64,000 nt of DNA from an uncultured Sphingomonadaceae bacterium (GTDB lineage: Bacteria > Pseudomonadota > Alphaproteobacteria > Sphingomonadales > Sphingomonadaceae): contig CANMGU010000001.1 in assembly GCA_947497455.1 (NCBI GenBank), forward strand, positions 930,001-994,000. Direction: 5' to 3'. This document shows, piece by piece, positions 45,654 to 55,131 of this stretch (position 1 is the first letter of the stretch; every line of letters begins with the position of its first letter). The notes below the pieces were generated by a model. The model saw only the letters and a program-made list of their open reading frames with translations, searched no databases and was not told where the DNA came from. The position numbers and the translations under genes were made by a program.

Positions 45654-46400
45654 ATGACTGATAGCTTGCATGCGATCCCCACCCAATTTCGTCAGATGGC
45701 GCGCCGTGTCCGAAGCCAGATTGCACGCAAGGGGCTGTCGCCATTGGCGCAAGCGGTATTGCAAGAGCGTTTGACCTATCTTTCGCCAGCCAAGCTAAGG
45801 CGCATCGAGAGGGCAGTGCGATCGGTCGAGAATATCAAGGGTGATTTTGCAGAATTTGGTGTGGCACTCGGCGGATCAGCGATCCTGATCGCAAAGCAAA
45901 TGCAGATGCAGGCCCAAGCCCGGCAATTTCACGGATTTGATGTCTTTGGCATGATTCCAGAACCGGTATCTGAAAAAGATGATTCCAAATCCCGATCGCG
46001 ATATGCAACCATCAAATCTGGCGCATCGCGCGGGATCGATGGAGAGCTCTATTATGGCTATCGCGATGATCTCCTTGCGGATGTGAAGCAGAGTTTCGCT
46101 GACCATGGATTAGCCGTCGATCATAATTATATATGGCTTTACAAGGGGTTGTTCGAAGAGACATGGCCGATAGCCGCAGTGAATGGCCTTGCCTTCGCCC
46201 ATATCGACTGCGACTGGTATGATCCTGTTGTCTTCTGCCTGAACGCAGTGGCAGGGCATTTAAGCCCCGGCGGGGTCATCGTCATGGATGACTATCACGA
46301 TTATGGTGGTTGCAGAATAGCGGTGGACGAGTTTCTAAGCGAAAATCCGGCCTATGGTTTTGAAGATGGCCCGAATCCGATATTGCGGCGCAGAATGTGA
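45654..46400 (+). CDS. TylF/MycF-like O-methyltransferase
   Basis: The 248-residue protein matches the macrocin O-methyltransferase family: KGDFAEFGVALGGSAILIA, the Mg/catalytic part FAHIDCDWYDPVVFCL and GGVIVMDDYHDYGGCRIAVD. In antibiotic producers these methylate sugar hydroxyls; in sphingomonads they may act on glycans or lipids. The N-terminus has extra helices (about 60 residues). It is a single gene with no sugar operon beside it. The role is unknown. Confidence 0.85.
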   Translation: MTDSLHAIPTQFRQMARRVRSQIARKGLSPLAQAVLQERLTYLSPAKLRRIERAVRSVENIKGDFAEFGVALGGSAILIAKQMQMQAQARQFHGFDVFGMIPEPVSEKDDSKSRSRYATIKSGASRGIDGELYYGYRDDLLADVKQSFADHGLAVDHNYIWLYKGLFEETWPIAAVNGLAFAHIDCDWYDPVVFCLNAVAGHLSPGGVIVMDDYHDYGGCRIAVDEFLSENPAYGFEDGPNPILRRRM

Positions 46401-46589
46401 TCCCAAGGCAGCGGAGGTGATCAACCGATAGTCTGTGGAGCCGGGTGATGGTGTTGCCTGCAAGTGTTGGTGCGTTTTTTGGTCGCTTCAGTATGAAATT
46501 TGTATAATCTCATGGAAATGAAGATTTTTTTGCGTGGCTTCGGAGTGAAGTTTGACACTTGCTGCGCAACGACAATGGAAAGCTCAGCG

Positions 46590-47279
46590 ATGATCGATCT
46601 CTACTTTGCGCCGACACCCAATGGCTGGAAAATCAGCGTCATGCTCGAGGAATGCGGGCTCGACTATAACGTCAAATGGGTGAATATCGGCGCCGGTGAA
46701 CAATTTGAACCGGAGTTCCTGGCGATCAGTCCGAATAACCGGATACCGGCAATAGTGGACCATGATCCCATTGAAGGTGAGGGGCCGATCAGTGTTTTCG
46801 AAACCGGCGCTATCTTGCTCTATCTGGCGAACAAGGCTGAAAAGTTTCTGCCGCTCGATTTGCCAGGCCAGATTGCTGCAACTGAATGGCTCATGTGGCA
46901 GATGGGCGGGCTCGGCCCGATGATGGGACAACATGGTCATTTCAAACTCTACGCACCCGATCGGATTGCCTATGCGACCGAACGCTATCGCAACGAGGTA
47001 TTGCGCCTGTTTGGTGTGATAGACCGGCGATTGGCGGAACATGACTATCTGGCGGGCAGCGATTATTCCATCGCCGATATGGCTTGTTTTCCGTGGGTGC
47101 AAACCTACAAGCGTCAGGAAATCAACCTGTCCGATTTTCCCAATGTGCAGCGTTGGTATGAGATATTGAAACAGCGTGAGGGCTTGCGGCGGGGTATGGC
47201 ACTCGGGCGCGACAAGATTAATCGCAACCCGCAAGATGATGCCGAGGTCCGCAAGACGTTATTCGGGATAGAGGAATAA
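46590..47279 (+). CDS. Glutathione S-transferase (YfcG/Ure2p-like)
   Basis: The 229-residue GST has the thioredoxin-like domain (LYFAPTPNGWKISVMLEECG, PNNRIPAIVDHDP, SVFETGAILLYLA with the Ser/Glu glutathione-binding pair) and a helical domain with MGQHGHFKLYAPD and YSIADMACFPWVQTY. YfcG-type enzymes can reduce disulfides. The start is MIDLYF at 46590. It is followed two bases later by the HCCA isomerase gene, so the operon suggests glutathione-dependent processing of an aromatic compound. Confidence 0.9.
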   Translation: MIDLYFAPTPNGWKISVMLEECGLDYNVKWVNIGAGEQFEPEFLAISPNNRIPAIVDHDPIEGEGPISVFETGAILLYLANKAEKFLPLDLPGQIAATEWLMWQMGGLGPMMGQHGHFKLYAPDRIAYATERYRNEVLRLFGVIDRRLAEHDYLAGSDYSIADMACFPWVQTYKRQEINLSDFPNVQRWYEILKQREGLRRGMALGRDKINRNPQDDAEVRKTLFGIEE

Positions 47280-47281
47280 GC

Positions 47282-47911
47282 ATGACCACCACAGTTGAAT
47301 TTTACTTCGATCTCTCGTCCCCGTGGACCTGTCTGGCCTTTCACAATATCCAGCCGATTATCGCGGACGCGGGTGCGCAGATTATCTGGAAGCCGTTCCT
47401 TGTCGGCGGCGTCTTCAACGCGGTGAACCAGAGCGTTTATGCGGCGCGAGAGAATCCCGATAATCCGAAATTCGTACACAGCTTTCGAGTGATGAAAGAC
47501 TGGGCAGCCCTGGCGGGAATACCGATGAATTTCCCGAGCAAGCATCATCCGGTCAAGTCGGTTCATGCGATGCGCGCCTGTTGTGTGCTGGAAGACGATC
47601 AAGCGGCATTGCACAAGTTCGCGACGGCTGCGTTCAACGCATATTATTCCGATCAGCGCAATCTCGATGATCCAGCGGTATTGGCGGCGATTGCCAATGA
47701 AAACGGTATGGACGGTGAAGCGCTGGTCGCGCGGACGCAGGAGCAAACGGTGAAAGACAAGCTGCGCGCCAATACTGAAGAAGCGATTGCTCGCGGTGCC
47801 TATGGTTCGCCTAGCATTTTTGTCCCTTATCAAGGCGGCGAACGGATGTATTTTGGTAATGACCAGTTGCCGTTAGTTAATCGAGCGATTAAACTCGCCG
47901 CAAAATCATAA
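47282..47911 (+). CDS. 2-hydroxychromene-2-carboxylate isomerase family (DsbA-like, GSH-dependent)
   Basis: The 209-residue protein is of the HCCA isomerase/kappa-GST type: VEFYFDLSSPWTCLAFHNI with its Ser site, ARGAYGSPSIFVPYQGGERMYFGNDQL and no CxxC motif. HCCA isomerases act in naphthalene and PAH breakdown, but many relatives have other substrates. Its pairing with a YfcG-like GST and a crotonase suggests glutathione chemistry on a CoA-linked or aromatic intermediate (inference). Confidence 0.85.
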   Translation: MTTTVEFYFDLSSPWTCLAFHNIQPIIADAGAQIIWKPFLVGGVFNAVNQSVYAARENPDNPKFVHSFRVMKDWAALAGIPMNFPSKHHPVKSVHAMRACCVLEDDQAALHKFATAAFNAYYSDQRNLDDPAVLAAIANENGMDGEALVARTQEQTVKDKLRANTEEAIARGAYGSPSIFVPYQGGERMYFGNDQLPLVNRAIKLAAKS

Positions 47912-47939
47912 ACGAATCCAGCTTTCACGGAGCCTAACC

Positions 47940-48722
47940 ATGTCAGAACGCGTCACTATTTCGGTTGAAAACCATATTGCCGATGTCCGGTTCAACCGGC
48001 CGGAAAAGATGAATGCGCTCGACCCCGAGCAGATTGATGCGATCATCGACGCGACCGAAAAGCTCGCCGAGATGAAAGATGTGCGAGCGATCGTGTTGTC
48101 GGGCAATGGCAAGGGCTTTTGCGCCGGGCTCGACATGGCAAGCTTTACGCAGTCGAGCACGACCGGAAGCCTAACCGACCGCAGCTATGGCAACGCGAAC
48201 AAATATCAGCATGTCGTGCTACAATGGCGACGACTTCCTGCGCCCGTGATCGTAGCCATCCATGGCGCATGTGTCGGTGGCGGTCTGCAATTTGCATCGG
48301 CGGCAGATGTTCGGATCGCGACGCCGGATTCGAAGCTGTCGATTATGGAGATGCGCTGGGGGCTGATCCCGGACATGGGCAGCTATACGACCTGGCGTAG
48401 CTTTGTGCGTGATGATATCCTGCGGGAGCTGACTTACACCAACCGGATTTTCTCTGGTGAAGAAGGCAAGGAACTGGGCTTTGTCTCGCATCTCGCGGAT
48501 GATCCGCATGCGAAGGCGATGGAGCTGGCGGCAGAAATTGCCAGCAAGAACCCGGACGCGATCAAGGCCGCCAAACGCTTGATGAACCAGCTGCCGGATA
48601 TGAATGAAGACGAGATTCTGATGATGGAAAGCGTCGAACAGGACAAGGTGGGCAAGGCGCCCAATCAGAAAGAGGCGGTCATGGCCTTCATGCAGAAACG
48701 CGCGGCCAACTTTAACGACTAG
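47940..48722 (+). CDS. Enoyl-CoA hydratase/isomerase (crotonase)
   Basis: The 260-residue crotonase has FCAGLDMASF and IHGACVGGGLQFASAAD as oxyanion-hole parts. The catalytic loop reads EMRWGLIPDMGSYT: a Glu at the first site and an Asp at the second, as in dienoyl-CoA isomerase-like members. It is third in the GST-HCCA-crotonase series and converges with the thioesterase gene, three bases away. Confidence 0.88.
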   Translation: MSERVTISVENHIADVRFNRPEKMNALDPEQIDAIIDATEKLAEMKDVRAIVLSGNGKGFCAGLDMASFTQSSTTGSLTDRSYGNANKYQHVVLQWRRLPAPVIVAIHGACVGGGLQFASAADVRIATPDSKLSIMEMRWGLIPDMGSYTTWRSFVRDDILRELTYTNRIFSGEEGKELGFVSHLADDPHAKAMELAAEIASKNPDAIKAAKRLMNQLPDMNEDEILMMESVEQDKVGKAPNQKEAVMAFMQKRAANFND

Positions 48723-48725
48723 AGC

Positions 48726-49160
48726 CTAACTGCGCCGGACCTGCTGTGCTTCGAGCACGGCCCGGAAATCAGTGTCAATTTTCTTTGCTCCCTGCGGGTT
48801 TGTTAGCACCAATGTGGTGGTACAGGTCGCCACACATTCATCGTTCTGAAATGCAGCCGACAGGATATCCCAGGACGAATTGCCGATCCGGCCAATACCG
48901 CTGCAAATCTCGGCATCGTCGGGGAAATGCGCCTCGCGCAGATAGTTGATCTGCACCGCTGCGATCAGCCAGCGGTCACCTTCTGCGCGATTTTCCATTC
49001 CCATGGACCGGTTGAAACGGACCCGGCCATTTTCAAACAGATCAGCCATCGCGACATTGTTGATATGACCAAGCAGATCCATATCGCCAAAACGGGTCTG
49101 GGTGACATTAGAAAAGGGATAGCTCGCCTTTGACAGCTGCCAGGGTTCAGGCTTGGACAT
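48726..49160 (-). CDS. Acyl-CoA thioesterase (hotdog, 4HBT type)
   Basis: The 144-residue hotdog protein has the 4HBT opening TRFGDMDLLGHINNVAMADLFE with its conserved Asp, and RWLIAAVQINYLREAHFPDDAE. It should cleave a CoA thioester. It is downstream of an MFS gene on the minus strand (30 bp apart) and converges with the crotonase gene, so it may belong to the same acyl-CoA pathway. Confidence 0.87.
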   Translation of the reverse strand: MSKPEPWQLSKASYPFSNVTQTRFGDMDLLGHINNVAMADLFENGRVRFNRSMGMENRAEGDRWLIAAVQINYLREAHFPDDAEICSGIGRIGNSSWDILSAAFQNDECVATCTTTLVLTNPQGAKKIDTDFRAVLEAQQVRRS

Positions 49161-49190
49161 TGGATACTCTTTATAATTATGCTCGAGATA

Positions 49191-50618
49191 TTAGTGCATT
49201 TTGGCGAGCAGGTCTTTTTGCAGATGCTTGCAGAGCCAGAGATAGGCAAGGCCGGACAGACCATAGATCATGGCTGTGAAGCGCAATGCATCGCGTACCC
49301 CTTCGCCCGTGACCTCACGACATGCTTCGAGTGCGGCCTGACTTCCCGCGGCCAAAATGTCCGCATCGGTTCCCTTACAAAGTTCCAATGTCATCTGGCT
49401 GCCCAATACGGCATTGCTGCTGACATAGGATGCTGACAAATAGTCGCTAATCGCACCAACAAATAGAGGACCAAGACCATATCCGATAAGGTTGACCACG
49501 AAGAGCAATATAGCGATTGCAGTCGCTCGTGCTTTCACATCGACCACACCTTGCGCAATCGTATATTGTGAACCCAGATAGGTATAATGCAGGAATGCCG
49601 CAACGATGAGCATCACCAAAGCGGTTGCTTGGCTGTTTGTTGAAAAGCCAATCCAATATAGCGGCAGCGATATAATAAGAGACCATCCTGGAACCCATGC
49701 TACAGAGTTAACGTACCGACCGCTCAGCTTCTCGATCGCATATCCTCCGCCAAAGGTTCCAGCCGCCGCTGCGAGCGACACCGGAAGAACCAGCTGGAGG
49801 GCGGCATCGGCAATGCTCAATTCATGCACACGAACAAAGAACGAAACCTGAAAACTGGATACCCCGTAACCAACAAAGGCAACTATCGTCGCCGCCAAGG
49901 CATTGATCCAATAGCTGCGGTTTCCGCTCAATCTTTTCAGCGTTTCGCCAAAGCCCAGCTTCTCAACCTGTGGGGTGCCCGGCGGGTCAGAATAGCCCCG
50001 CGGGGGTTCTTTGATCGTGAACAATACGATCAGACCAATTACTACTCCGGGAAGACCCAATATTATGAACGCCTGACGCCAAGAGAAAATCTCAGCAATG
50101 GGGCCTCCGAAAGCCGCCGCCAATGCACTGCCGAGGGTAACACCCATCGCGTAGATGGCGAGCGCCCGCGCGCGGCTGCGTGGTGGAAAATAGTCTGCGA
50201 TGATCGAATTGGCTGGCGGCGTGCAGCCAGCTTCACCAATTCCAACACCAACACGAAATATCAAAAGCGCAAGAAAGCTTCCGGCGAGCCCGCAGAGCGC
50301 GGTCATGATTGACCAGAAGATGACGCTGAATGCGATAATGCGAACGCGGTTATACCGTTCTGCAAACCGCGCGATAGGAATTCCGAAAAGCGTATAGGTA
50401 AGGGCAAATCCAAAGCCTGAAAGCAAGCCGAATTGCAAGTCCGTGAGTTGAAATTCCTGAATGATTGGTTCCGAAATAACACCAATCAAAGCACGGTCGA
50501 TAAAGTTGAGTGTATAAACAACGAGCAACGAAAACAGAACGTAGTTACGATATCCACTGGTACCAAATGCTTGTCCGGTATTTGTGGTGGGCGAGCCCTG
50601 GGCCTGGGTTGCGCTCAT
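49191..50618 (-). CDS. MFS transporter (Spinster-like)
   Basis: The 475-residue transporter has 12 predicted helices with the family motifs LNFIDRALIGVISEPI, GIPIARFAERYNR and GIGEAGCTPPANSIIADYFPPRSRAR. Spinster-like MFS proteins in sphingomonads carry organic acids or lipids. The C-terminal loop has three to four cysteines (LCKGTD, EACREV, LCKHL). The substrate is unknown. Probably in an operon with the thioesterase gene. Confidence 0.88.
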   Translation of the reverse strand: MSATQAQGSPTTNTGQAFGTSGYRNYVLFSLLVVYTLNFIDRALIGVISEPIIQEFQLTDLQFGLLSGFGFALTYTLFGIPIARFAERYNRVRIIAFSVIFWSIMTALCGLAGSFLALLIFRVGVGIGEAGCTPPANSIIADYFPPRSRARALAIYAMGVTLGSALAAAFGGPIAEIFSWRQAFIILGLPGVVIGLIVLFTIKEPPRGYSDPPGTPQVEKLGFGETLKRLSGNRSYWINALAATIVAFVGYGVSSFQVSFFVRVHELSIADAALQLVLPVSLAAAAGTFGGGYAIEKLSGRYVNSVAWVPGWSLIISLPLYWIGFSTNSQATALVMLIVAAFLHYTYLGSQYTIAQGVVDVKARATAIAILLFVVNLIGYGLGPLFVGAISDYLSASYVSSNAVLGSQMTLELCKGTDADILAAGSQAALEACREVTGEGVRDALRFTAMIYGLSGLAYLWLCKHLQKDLLAKMH

Positions 50619-50841
50619 ATCATCTCCTCAAACTGTTTTCTTGGGATGATGGCCTGATCTGTCTTGCAAGTCCAGCACGCATTGACTGGTTGTTCAATAA
50701 AGTGTCCCGAAAAACATTCCACATTATTGCATCCGGATAAATCTGGGTAGGATGATTTGCGCAGGACCTGATTGCAGCATTGCGGTTTCGAGAAATGAAG
50801 GGGCTTGGTAGGCTTTTCAAAACGACAGAGCGCCTCAACAG

Positions 50842-52269
50842 ATGTATGATTCTATTCTGCCCGCAGTGGATGCCATGCAAAAGGAACTGCTTCTTTTTGC
50901 GAGCCTGTGTTTCATCATAGGGTCCATCGACGACATCATATTTGATATTATGTGGATGGCGCATTGCGTGAAACGAAAATTGTTGGTTTACAGCCGATAT
51001 GACCGGGTTTTGGTAGAAAGTCTGCCGCGAACTGATGCAGCTCAGCCGCTAGCCGTTTTTGTGCCGGCATGGTGCGAAGCACCGGTAATAGGCGCGATGC
51101 TGCGGCGCTGCTTGGACCAATGGGATCATCAAAACTATCGGATCTATGTCGGTTGTTATCCCAATGACGGAGAGACAATCGCTGCGGTCGCCAACGTAGC
51201 ACAAGGAAACGCTAGCATACGGATCATCATCTGCGATGATGATGGTCCAACTTCGAAAGCGGACTGTCTCAATCGCCTATGGCGCGCCTTGTGCATGGAT
51301 GAAATCCTTGAATCAAAAAACTATAAAGCCGTAATTCTTCAGGATGCCGAGGATTTGGTGCACCCGCAGGCACTGGAGCTATTTGATTACCTTATCGAGC
51401 GAGCCGCGTTGGTGCAGATACCCGTTATTCCGCGTCGTGCCACACGATCACTTTGGGTTGCGGGTCATTATGGTGATGAGTTTGCCGAATTGCACGGCAA
51501 ACAAATGGTGCTCAGGGAGGCCCTTGGTGTTGCGATGCCGTCTGCTGGCGTTGGCTGTGCTTTCCGACGAGACGCACTCGGACAATTGGCATCGCGAACG
51601 CACGGGAAGCCGTTCGATGCAGCAAGCCTTACCGAGGATTACGAGCTTGGTTTGAAACTGACCGGGCGAGGGGAATCTCGCGGAATCTTCGCACGAATCA
51701 AAGATCAGCAGGGTCAATGGGTTGCCACGCAGGAGTTTTTTCCTGAAAGCTTTGAAGATGCGATAAGGCAGAAGAGCCGCTGGATGACCGGCATCGCCCT
51801 ATCGGGATGGGATCGTCTCGGTTGGAAAAATTGCTGGCGCGAGAACTGGATGCGCCTTCGTGACCGCAAAGCCAGTTTCGCTGCTCTTGTTCTGGCGCTT
51901 GCCTATATGGCGATGCTGCTCACGGCTTTATTGTATCTTCTTGATCTGATCGGCTTTTATCAACCTGATCCAGTTTCCGATTTGCTCGGAGCGATGCTGG
52001 TAATCAATGGACTATTCTTGTGTTGGCGTCTTGCGATCAAGGGATATTTTGTTTTCTCGCTCTATGGTTTGAAAGAGGCGTTATTGTCGGTACCCCGGAC
52101 ATTTGTAGCCAATGTTATAAACATGCTGGCGGCGAGACGGGCCTTGTTTCAATATCTTAAGACCCTGTCCGGAAATCCCATTCAATGGGATAAAACCACC
52201 CATTTTTATCCAGATATGGTTGAAGTCAAAAGGCTGAAGCACTCTAATCACCTGGTCCGGAAACGGTAA
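50842..52269 (+). CDS. NfrB-like membrane glycosyltransferase (GT2), short form
   Basis: The 475-residue protein has an N-terminal helix, a GT-A domain with QDAEDLVHP (Asp168, Glu170, Asp171), SLTEDYELGL (Asp266) and the QxxRW motif Gln310-Trp314 (QKSRW), then three to four C-terminal helices. E. coli NfrB, the phage N4 adsorption protein, makes a surface glycan, but that protein is about 745 residues with a c-di-GMP-binding MshEN domain. That domain is absent here. Probably makes an envelope glycan exported by the next gene. Confidence 0.8.
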   Translation: MYDSILPAVDAMQKELLLFASLCFIIGSIDDIIFDIMWMAHCVKRKLLVYSRYDRVLVESLPRTDAAQPLAVFVPAWCEAPVIGAMLRRCLDQWDHQNYRIYVGCYPNDGETIAAVANVAQGNASIRIIICDDDGPTSKADCLNRLWRALCMDEILESKNYKAVILQDAEDLVHPQALELFDYLIERAALVQIPVIPRRATRSLWVAGHYGDEFAELHGKQMVLREALGVAMPSAGVGCAFRRDALGQLASRTHGKPFDAASLTEDYELGLKLTGRGESRGIFARIKDQQGQWVATQEFFPESFEDAIRQKSRWMTGIALSGWDRLGWKNCWRENWMRLRDRKASFAALVLALAYMAMLLTALLYLLDLIGFYQPDPVSDLLGAMLVINGLFLCWRLAIKGYFVFSLYGLKEALLSVPRTFVANVINMLAARRALFQYLKTLSGNPIQWDKTTHFYPDMVEVKRLKHSNHLVRKR

Positions 52270-52274
52270 GCAGC

Positions 52275-53345
52275 ATGGCAGTTAATCAGGGCGCGCCGCT
52301 AAAGGCGCTTTCAATGATCGCGGCCTTTTGGATATTGGGGCGAATGGTTTGGCAGAGCGTAAATCCGGTAACGGAGGTGGGGGCGATGCCCATCGATCAG
52401 CCACGGGCGCATCGCTCGCAAACTGCTTTGGTTCAAATGCCGGCACCGTCTCCGGCACGATTTGCGCGGTCTCGATCACTGACTGTTTCAACAGAACCAG
52501 GGGGTGGTGAGTATGGAATCTTCGATCGCAGTTTTCCGACCAATTTGGAAAATGTTCAGCCCGTGAAGTCATCGACCGTATCCCGGTTAACAGTTGCAAA
52601 GCGCGAAGCTTTAAATTCAGGAGGCTCGCTCTTGCTGGAATCGCAGGATCGGCCATTCAATCGGCAAGCTCTCGCAAAGACAGGGCAAATATCGAATCCG
52701 CTTACGGGATATTTCTGGGTTTTTGCGCGGGAAGACAGATTATCGCCTAAAGCAGCCTTATCCCCAAGGGGCCAATATGGGGGCGCTCAGGCCGGCGGGA
52801 TAGTGTCCTATCGTTTCTCTGGCGACGACAAAGCTGGTTTGGCTACTTTTGTTAGAGCAACGACATCTCTTTCAATGGATGGTGATGAAGAGTTGGCGAT
52901 AGGCATAAAGGCAAAGCCGCTGAATAATCTTCCCATATCCCTTTATGCTGAGCAACGCTTTGATCCCGGTTCATTTGGCAATCGCGGGACGGCGTTCTAC
53001 GTCGCGGGCGGAACGGGGCCGGACCTTGTGATCGCGAAAACCAGTTTGGAAACTTATGGTCAAGCCGGCTACCTGTTCTCAGAGGATGATAGTCATTTCT
53101 TCGATCTGGCCGCAACATTACAAAGAACCATATTGGAACGCGGCAAGTACCGAATGACAATGGGTGCCGGAGGTTGGGCGGGTGGACAGGAAGGTTTGCA
53201 TCGGATTGATATCGGACCACGTACTAATATTCACCTACCAGTTGGCAAAGCCGATTTGCGGGTATCGCTGGACTGGCGTCAACGTATTGCTGGCAATGCA
53301 GCGCCTGATTCAGGCGTTGCCATCTCGGTGACCAGCGGCTTTTGA
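52275..53345 (+). CDS. Probable outer-membrane beta-barrel partner (NfrA C-terminal-like)
   Basis: The 356-residue protein starts with a short hydrophobic stretch, then a disordered basic part (about 40-150), then a barrel-like region: QYGGAQAGGIVSYRFS, PLNNLPISLYAEQRFD, RGTAFYVAGGTGPD, RTNIHLPVGKADLRVSLDWRQRI ending SGVAISVTSGF. This resembles the end of NfrA-type proteins without the TPR front. It follows the NfrB-like gene by five bases. The lack of the TPR part is odd. No other family is recognised. Confidence 0.6.
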   Translation: MAVNQGAPLKALSMIAAFWILGRMVWQSVNPVTEVGAMPIDQPRAHRSQTALVQMPAPSPARFARSRSLTVSTEPGGGEYGIFDRSFPTNLENVQPVKSSTVSRLTVAKREALNSGGSLLLESQDRPFNRQALAKTGQISNPLTGYFWVFAREDRLSPKAALSPRGQYGGAQAGGIVSYRFSGDDKAGLATFVRATTSLSMDGDEELAIGIKAKPLNNLPISLYAEQRFDPGSFGNRGTAFYVAGGTGPDLVIAKTSLETYGQAGYLFSEDDSHFFDLAATLQRTILERGKYRMTMGAGGWAGGQEGLHRIDIGPRTNIHLPVGKADLRVSLDWRQRIAGNAAPDSGVAISVTSGF

Positions 53346-53446
53346 TCAACTTTCAGCGCGAACCAGCCCGAATTCTTCGAATTTCTTGATCATTCTAGGG
53401 TCAAGTCCCTTTATCCTGTGACGAAAAGGGATTAGTCCTTGGAAAT

Positions 53447-54361
53447 ATGGATATTTACCTCCCAATAGCCAATTTGTCGGTTGATGCTTTCGTCATCGTT
53501 CTGCTGGGCGGGCTGGTTGGTATTCTGTCCGGGATGTTTGGTGTCGGTGGCGGGTTCCTGACAACACCGCTTCTGATCTTCTACGGTATACCGCCAACTG
53601 TCGCAGCTGCATCGGCATCCACACAAGTGACGGGCGCCAGTATTTCCGGCGTTGCTGCTCATATGCGCCGGAAAGGGGTCGATTTTCGGATGGGAGCCGT
53701 GCTCGTCGTTGGCGGTATGTTTGGCACGCTCATTGGCACCGCACTTTTTCAGCTTTTACAAAATCTGGGTCAGATCGATACCGTAATTTCCGTGCTCTAC
53801 GTTCTGATGCTGGGCAGCATTGGCGCAATGATGGCCAAAGAATCATGGGGCAGCGTGAAAGCGGTTCGGTCAGGAAAGCCCTTGCCAGCGCGTAAGAGGC
53901 GGCATCATCCGCTAGTCGCCAATCTTCCGATGCGGTGGCGATTTTATCGCTCCGGCCTGTATATTTCACCGATTGCTCCATTCATGCTTGGACTGATGAC
54001 CGGAATATTGACGATGCTGCTTGGTGTCGGTGGTGGGTTTATCATGGTGCCAGCGATGCTTTACTTGCTTGGCATGGGTGCACAAGTGGTGGTTGGAACA
54101 TCGCTGTTTCAAATATTATTTGTCACCATTGCATCAACGATGATGCACAGCATGACTACCAGGGCCGTCGATATCGTGCTGGCAGGATTGCTGCTGATCG
54201 GCAGTGTTACTGGCGCCCAGCTGGGTGCAAAATTTGCTCAGCGGATGCGACCCGAATATCTTCGGTTGACGTTGGCTATCATGGTTTTGCTGGTCGCCAT
54301 TCGAATGGCCTTGGGGTTGGGCTTCCAGCCGGATGAGATCTACACGGTGCAGTTGTTATGA
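53447..54361 (+). CDS. TSUP-family (TauE/SafE) sulfite/sulfonate transporter
   Basis: The 304-residue membrane protein has the twin TSUP half-motifs: GMFGVGGGFLTTPLL and ASTQVTGASISGV in the first half, and LLGVGGGFIMVPAMLYL and GTSLFQILFVTIAST in the second. It should export or import small sulfur anions. It overlaps the TIGR02186 gene by four bases (ATGA), a known pairing. A long cytoplasmic linker lies between the halves (about 130-165). Confidence 0.9.
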   Translation: MDIYLPIANLSVDAFVIVLLGGLVGILSGMFGVGGGFLTTPLLIFYGIPPTVAAASASTQVTGASISGVAAHMRRKGVDFRMGAVLVVGGMFGTLIGTALFQLLQNLGQIDTVISVLYVLMLGSIGAMMAKESWGSVKAVRSGKPLPARKRRHHPLVANLPMRWRFYRSGLYISPIAPFMLGLMTGILTMLLGVGGGFIMVPAMLYLLGMGAQVVVGTSLFQILFVTIASTMMHSMTTRAVDIVLAGLLLIGSVTGAQLGAKFAQRMRPEYLRLTLAIMVLLVAIRMALGLGFQPDEIYTVQLL

Positions 54362-55131
54362 TGGCGGCCCGATCCAAATTGAAGATGCTGCTCTGCGGTC
54401 TTGGTGTATTGTTCTTTACCACCGCCAATACACCGGTGCTGGTACCTGATGTGTCGCAGGACAAGATTAGCATCAAGGGTGATTTCAATGGCGCGCAGTT
54501 GCTTTTATTTGGCGCGATCACCTATCCGCCGGGCACACAGAATCGCGAGCAGGCGGATATTGTCGTTGTTCTGAAAGGTCCCACGGAATCGATTGTTGTT
54601 CGCGAGAAGCAACAAGTAGCGGGCATCTGGATCAACGCGGCAAGCAGCGAGTTTCGATCGGCGCCAGGCTATTATGCGGTTGCCTCTTCGCGGCCGATTG
54701 AAGAGATTGTCGATGACAAGACTGCGGACATTTACGAACTGGGCCTCGACCATCTGCAGCTGTCGCCAGCCGGTGCTATTGACAGCAGGGAAATTGGTCG
54801 TTTCACTAGCGGTCTGGTGGATCTGAACAGCCGTGGCCGACTGTATAAAAACCTCCCGAACAGTGTCGAGATTACCGATTCCGTTCTCTATCAAGCACGT
54901 ATAAATTTGCCGGCGAGTGTTCCGGTCGGCGAATATTCCGCCGAAACTTTCCTGATCATCGACGGCCGCGTCGAAGCGGCGGAGATAAAGGATATTACAA
55001 TTGAGAAAATCGGCCTCGGGCGTTTCATCACCAATTTGTCTCAGCAAAATGGCTTTATCTATGGCCTGTTGGCGGTTTTAATCTCGGTCATTTTGGGATG
55101 GGCCGCTGGCTATCTGTTCCGCAAAATCTGA
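54358..55131 (+). CDS. TIGR02186 family membrane-anchored periplasmic protein
   Basis: The 257-residue protein has a signal sequence (MLLCGLGVLFFTTANTPVLV), a periplasmic beta-rich domain (GDFNGAQLLLFGAITYPPG, DIVVVLKGP, REKQQVAGIWINA) and one C-terminal helix (IYGLLAVLISVILGWAAGYL). TIGR02186 proteins occur with TSUP transporters, as here, and their role is unknown. The overlap implies joint translation. Confidence 0.88.
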   Translation: MMAARSKLKMLLCGLGVLFFTTANTPVLVPDVSQDKISIKGDFNGAQLLLFGAITYPPGTQNREQADIVVVLKGPTESIVVREKQQVAGIWINAASSEFRSAPGYYAVASSRPIEEIVDDKTADIYELGLDHLQLSPAGAIDSREIGRFTSGLVDLNSRGRLYKNLPNSVEITDSVLYQARINLPASVPVGEYSAETFLIIDGRVEAAEIKDITIEKIGLGRFITNLSQQNGFIYGLLAVLISVILGWAAGYLFRKI

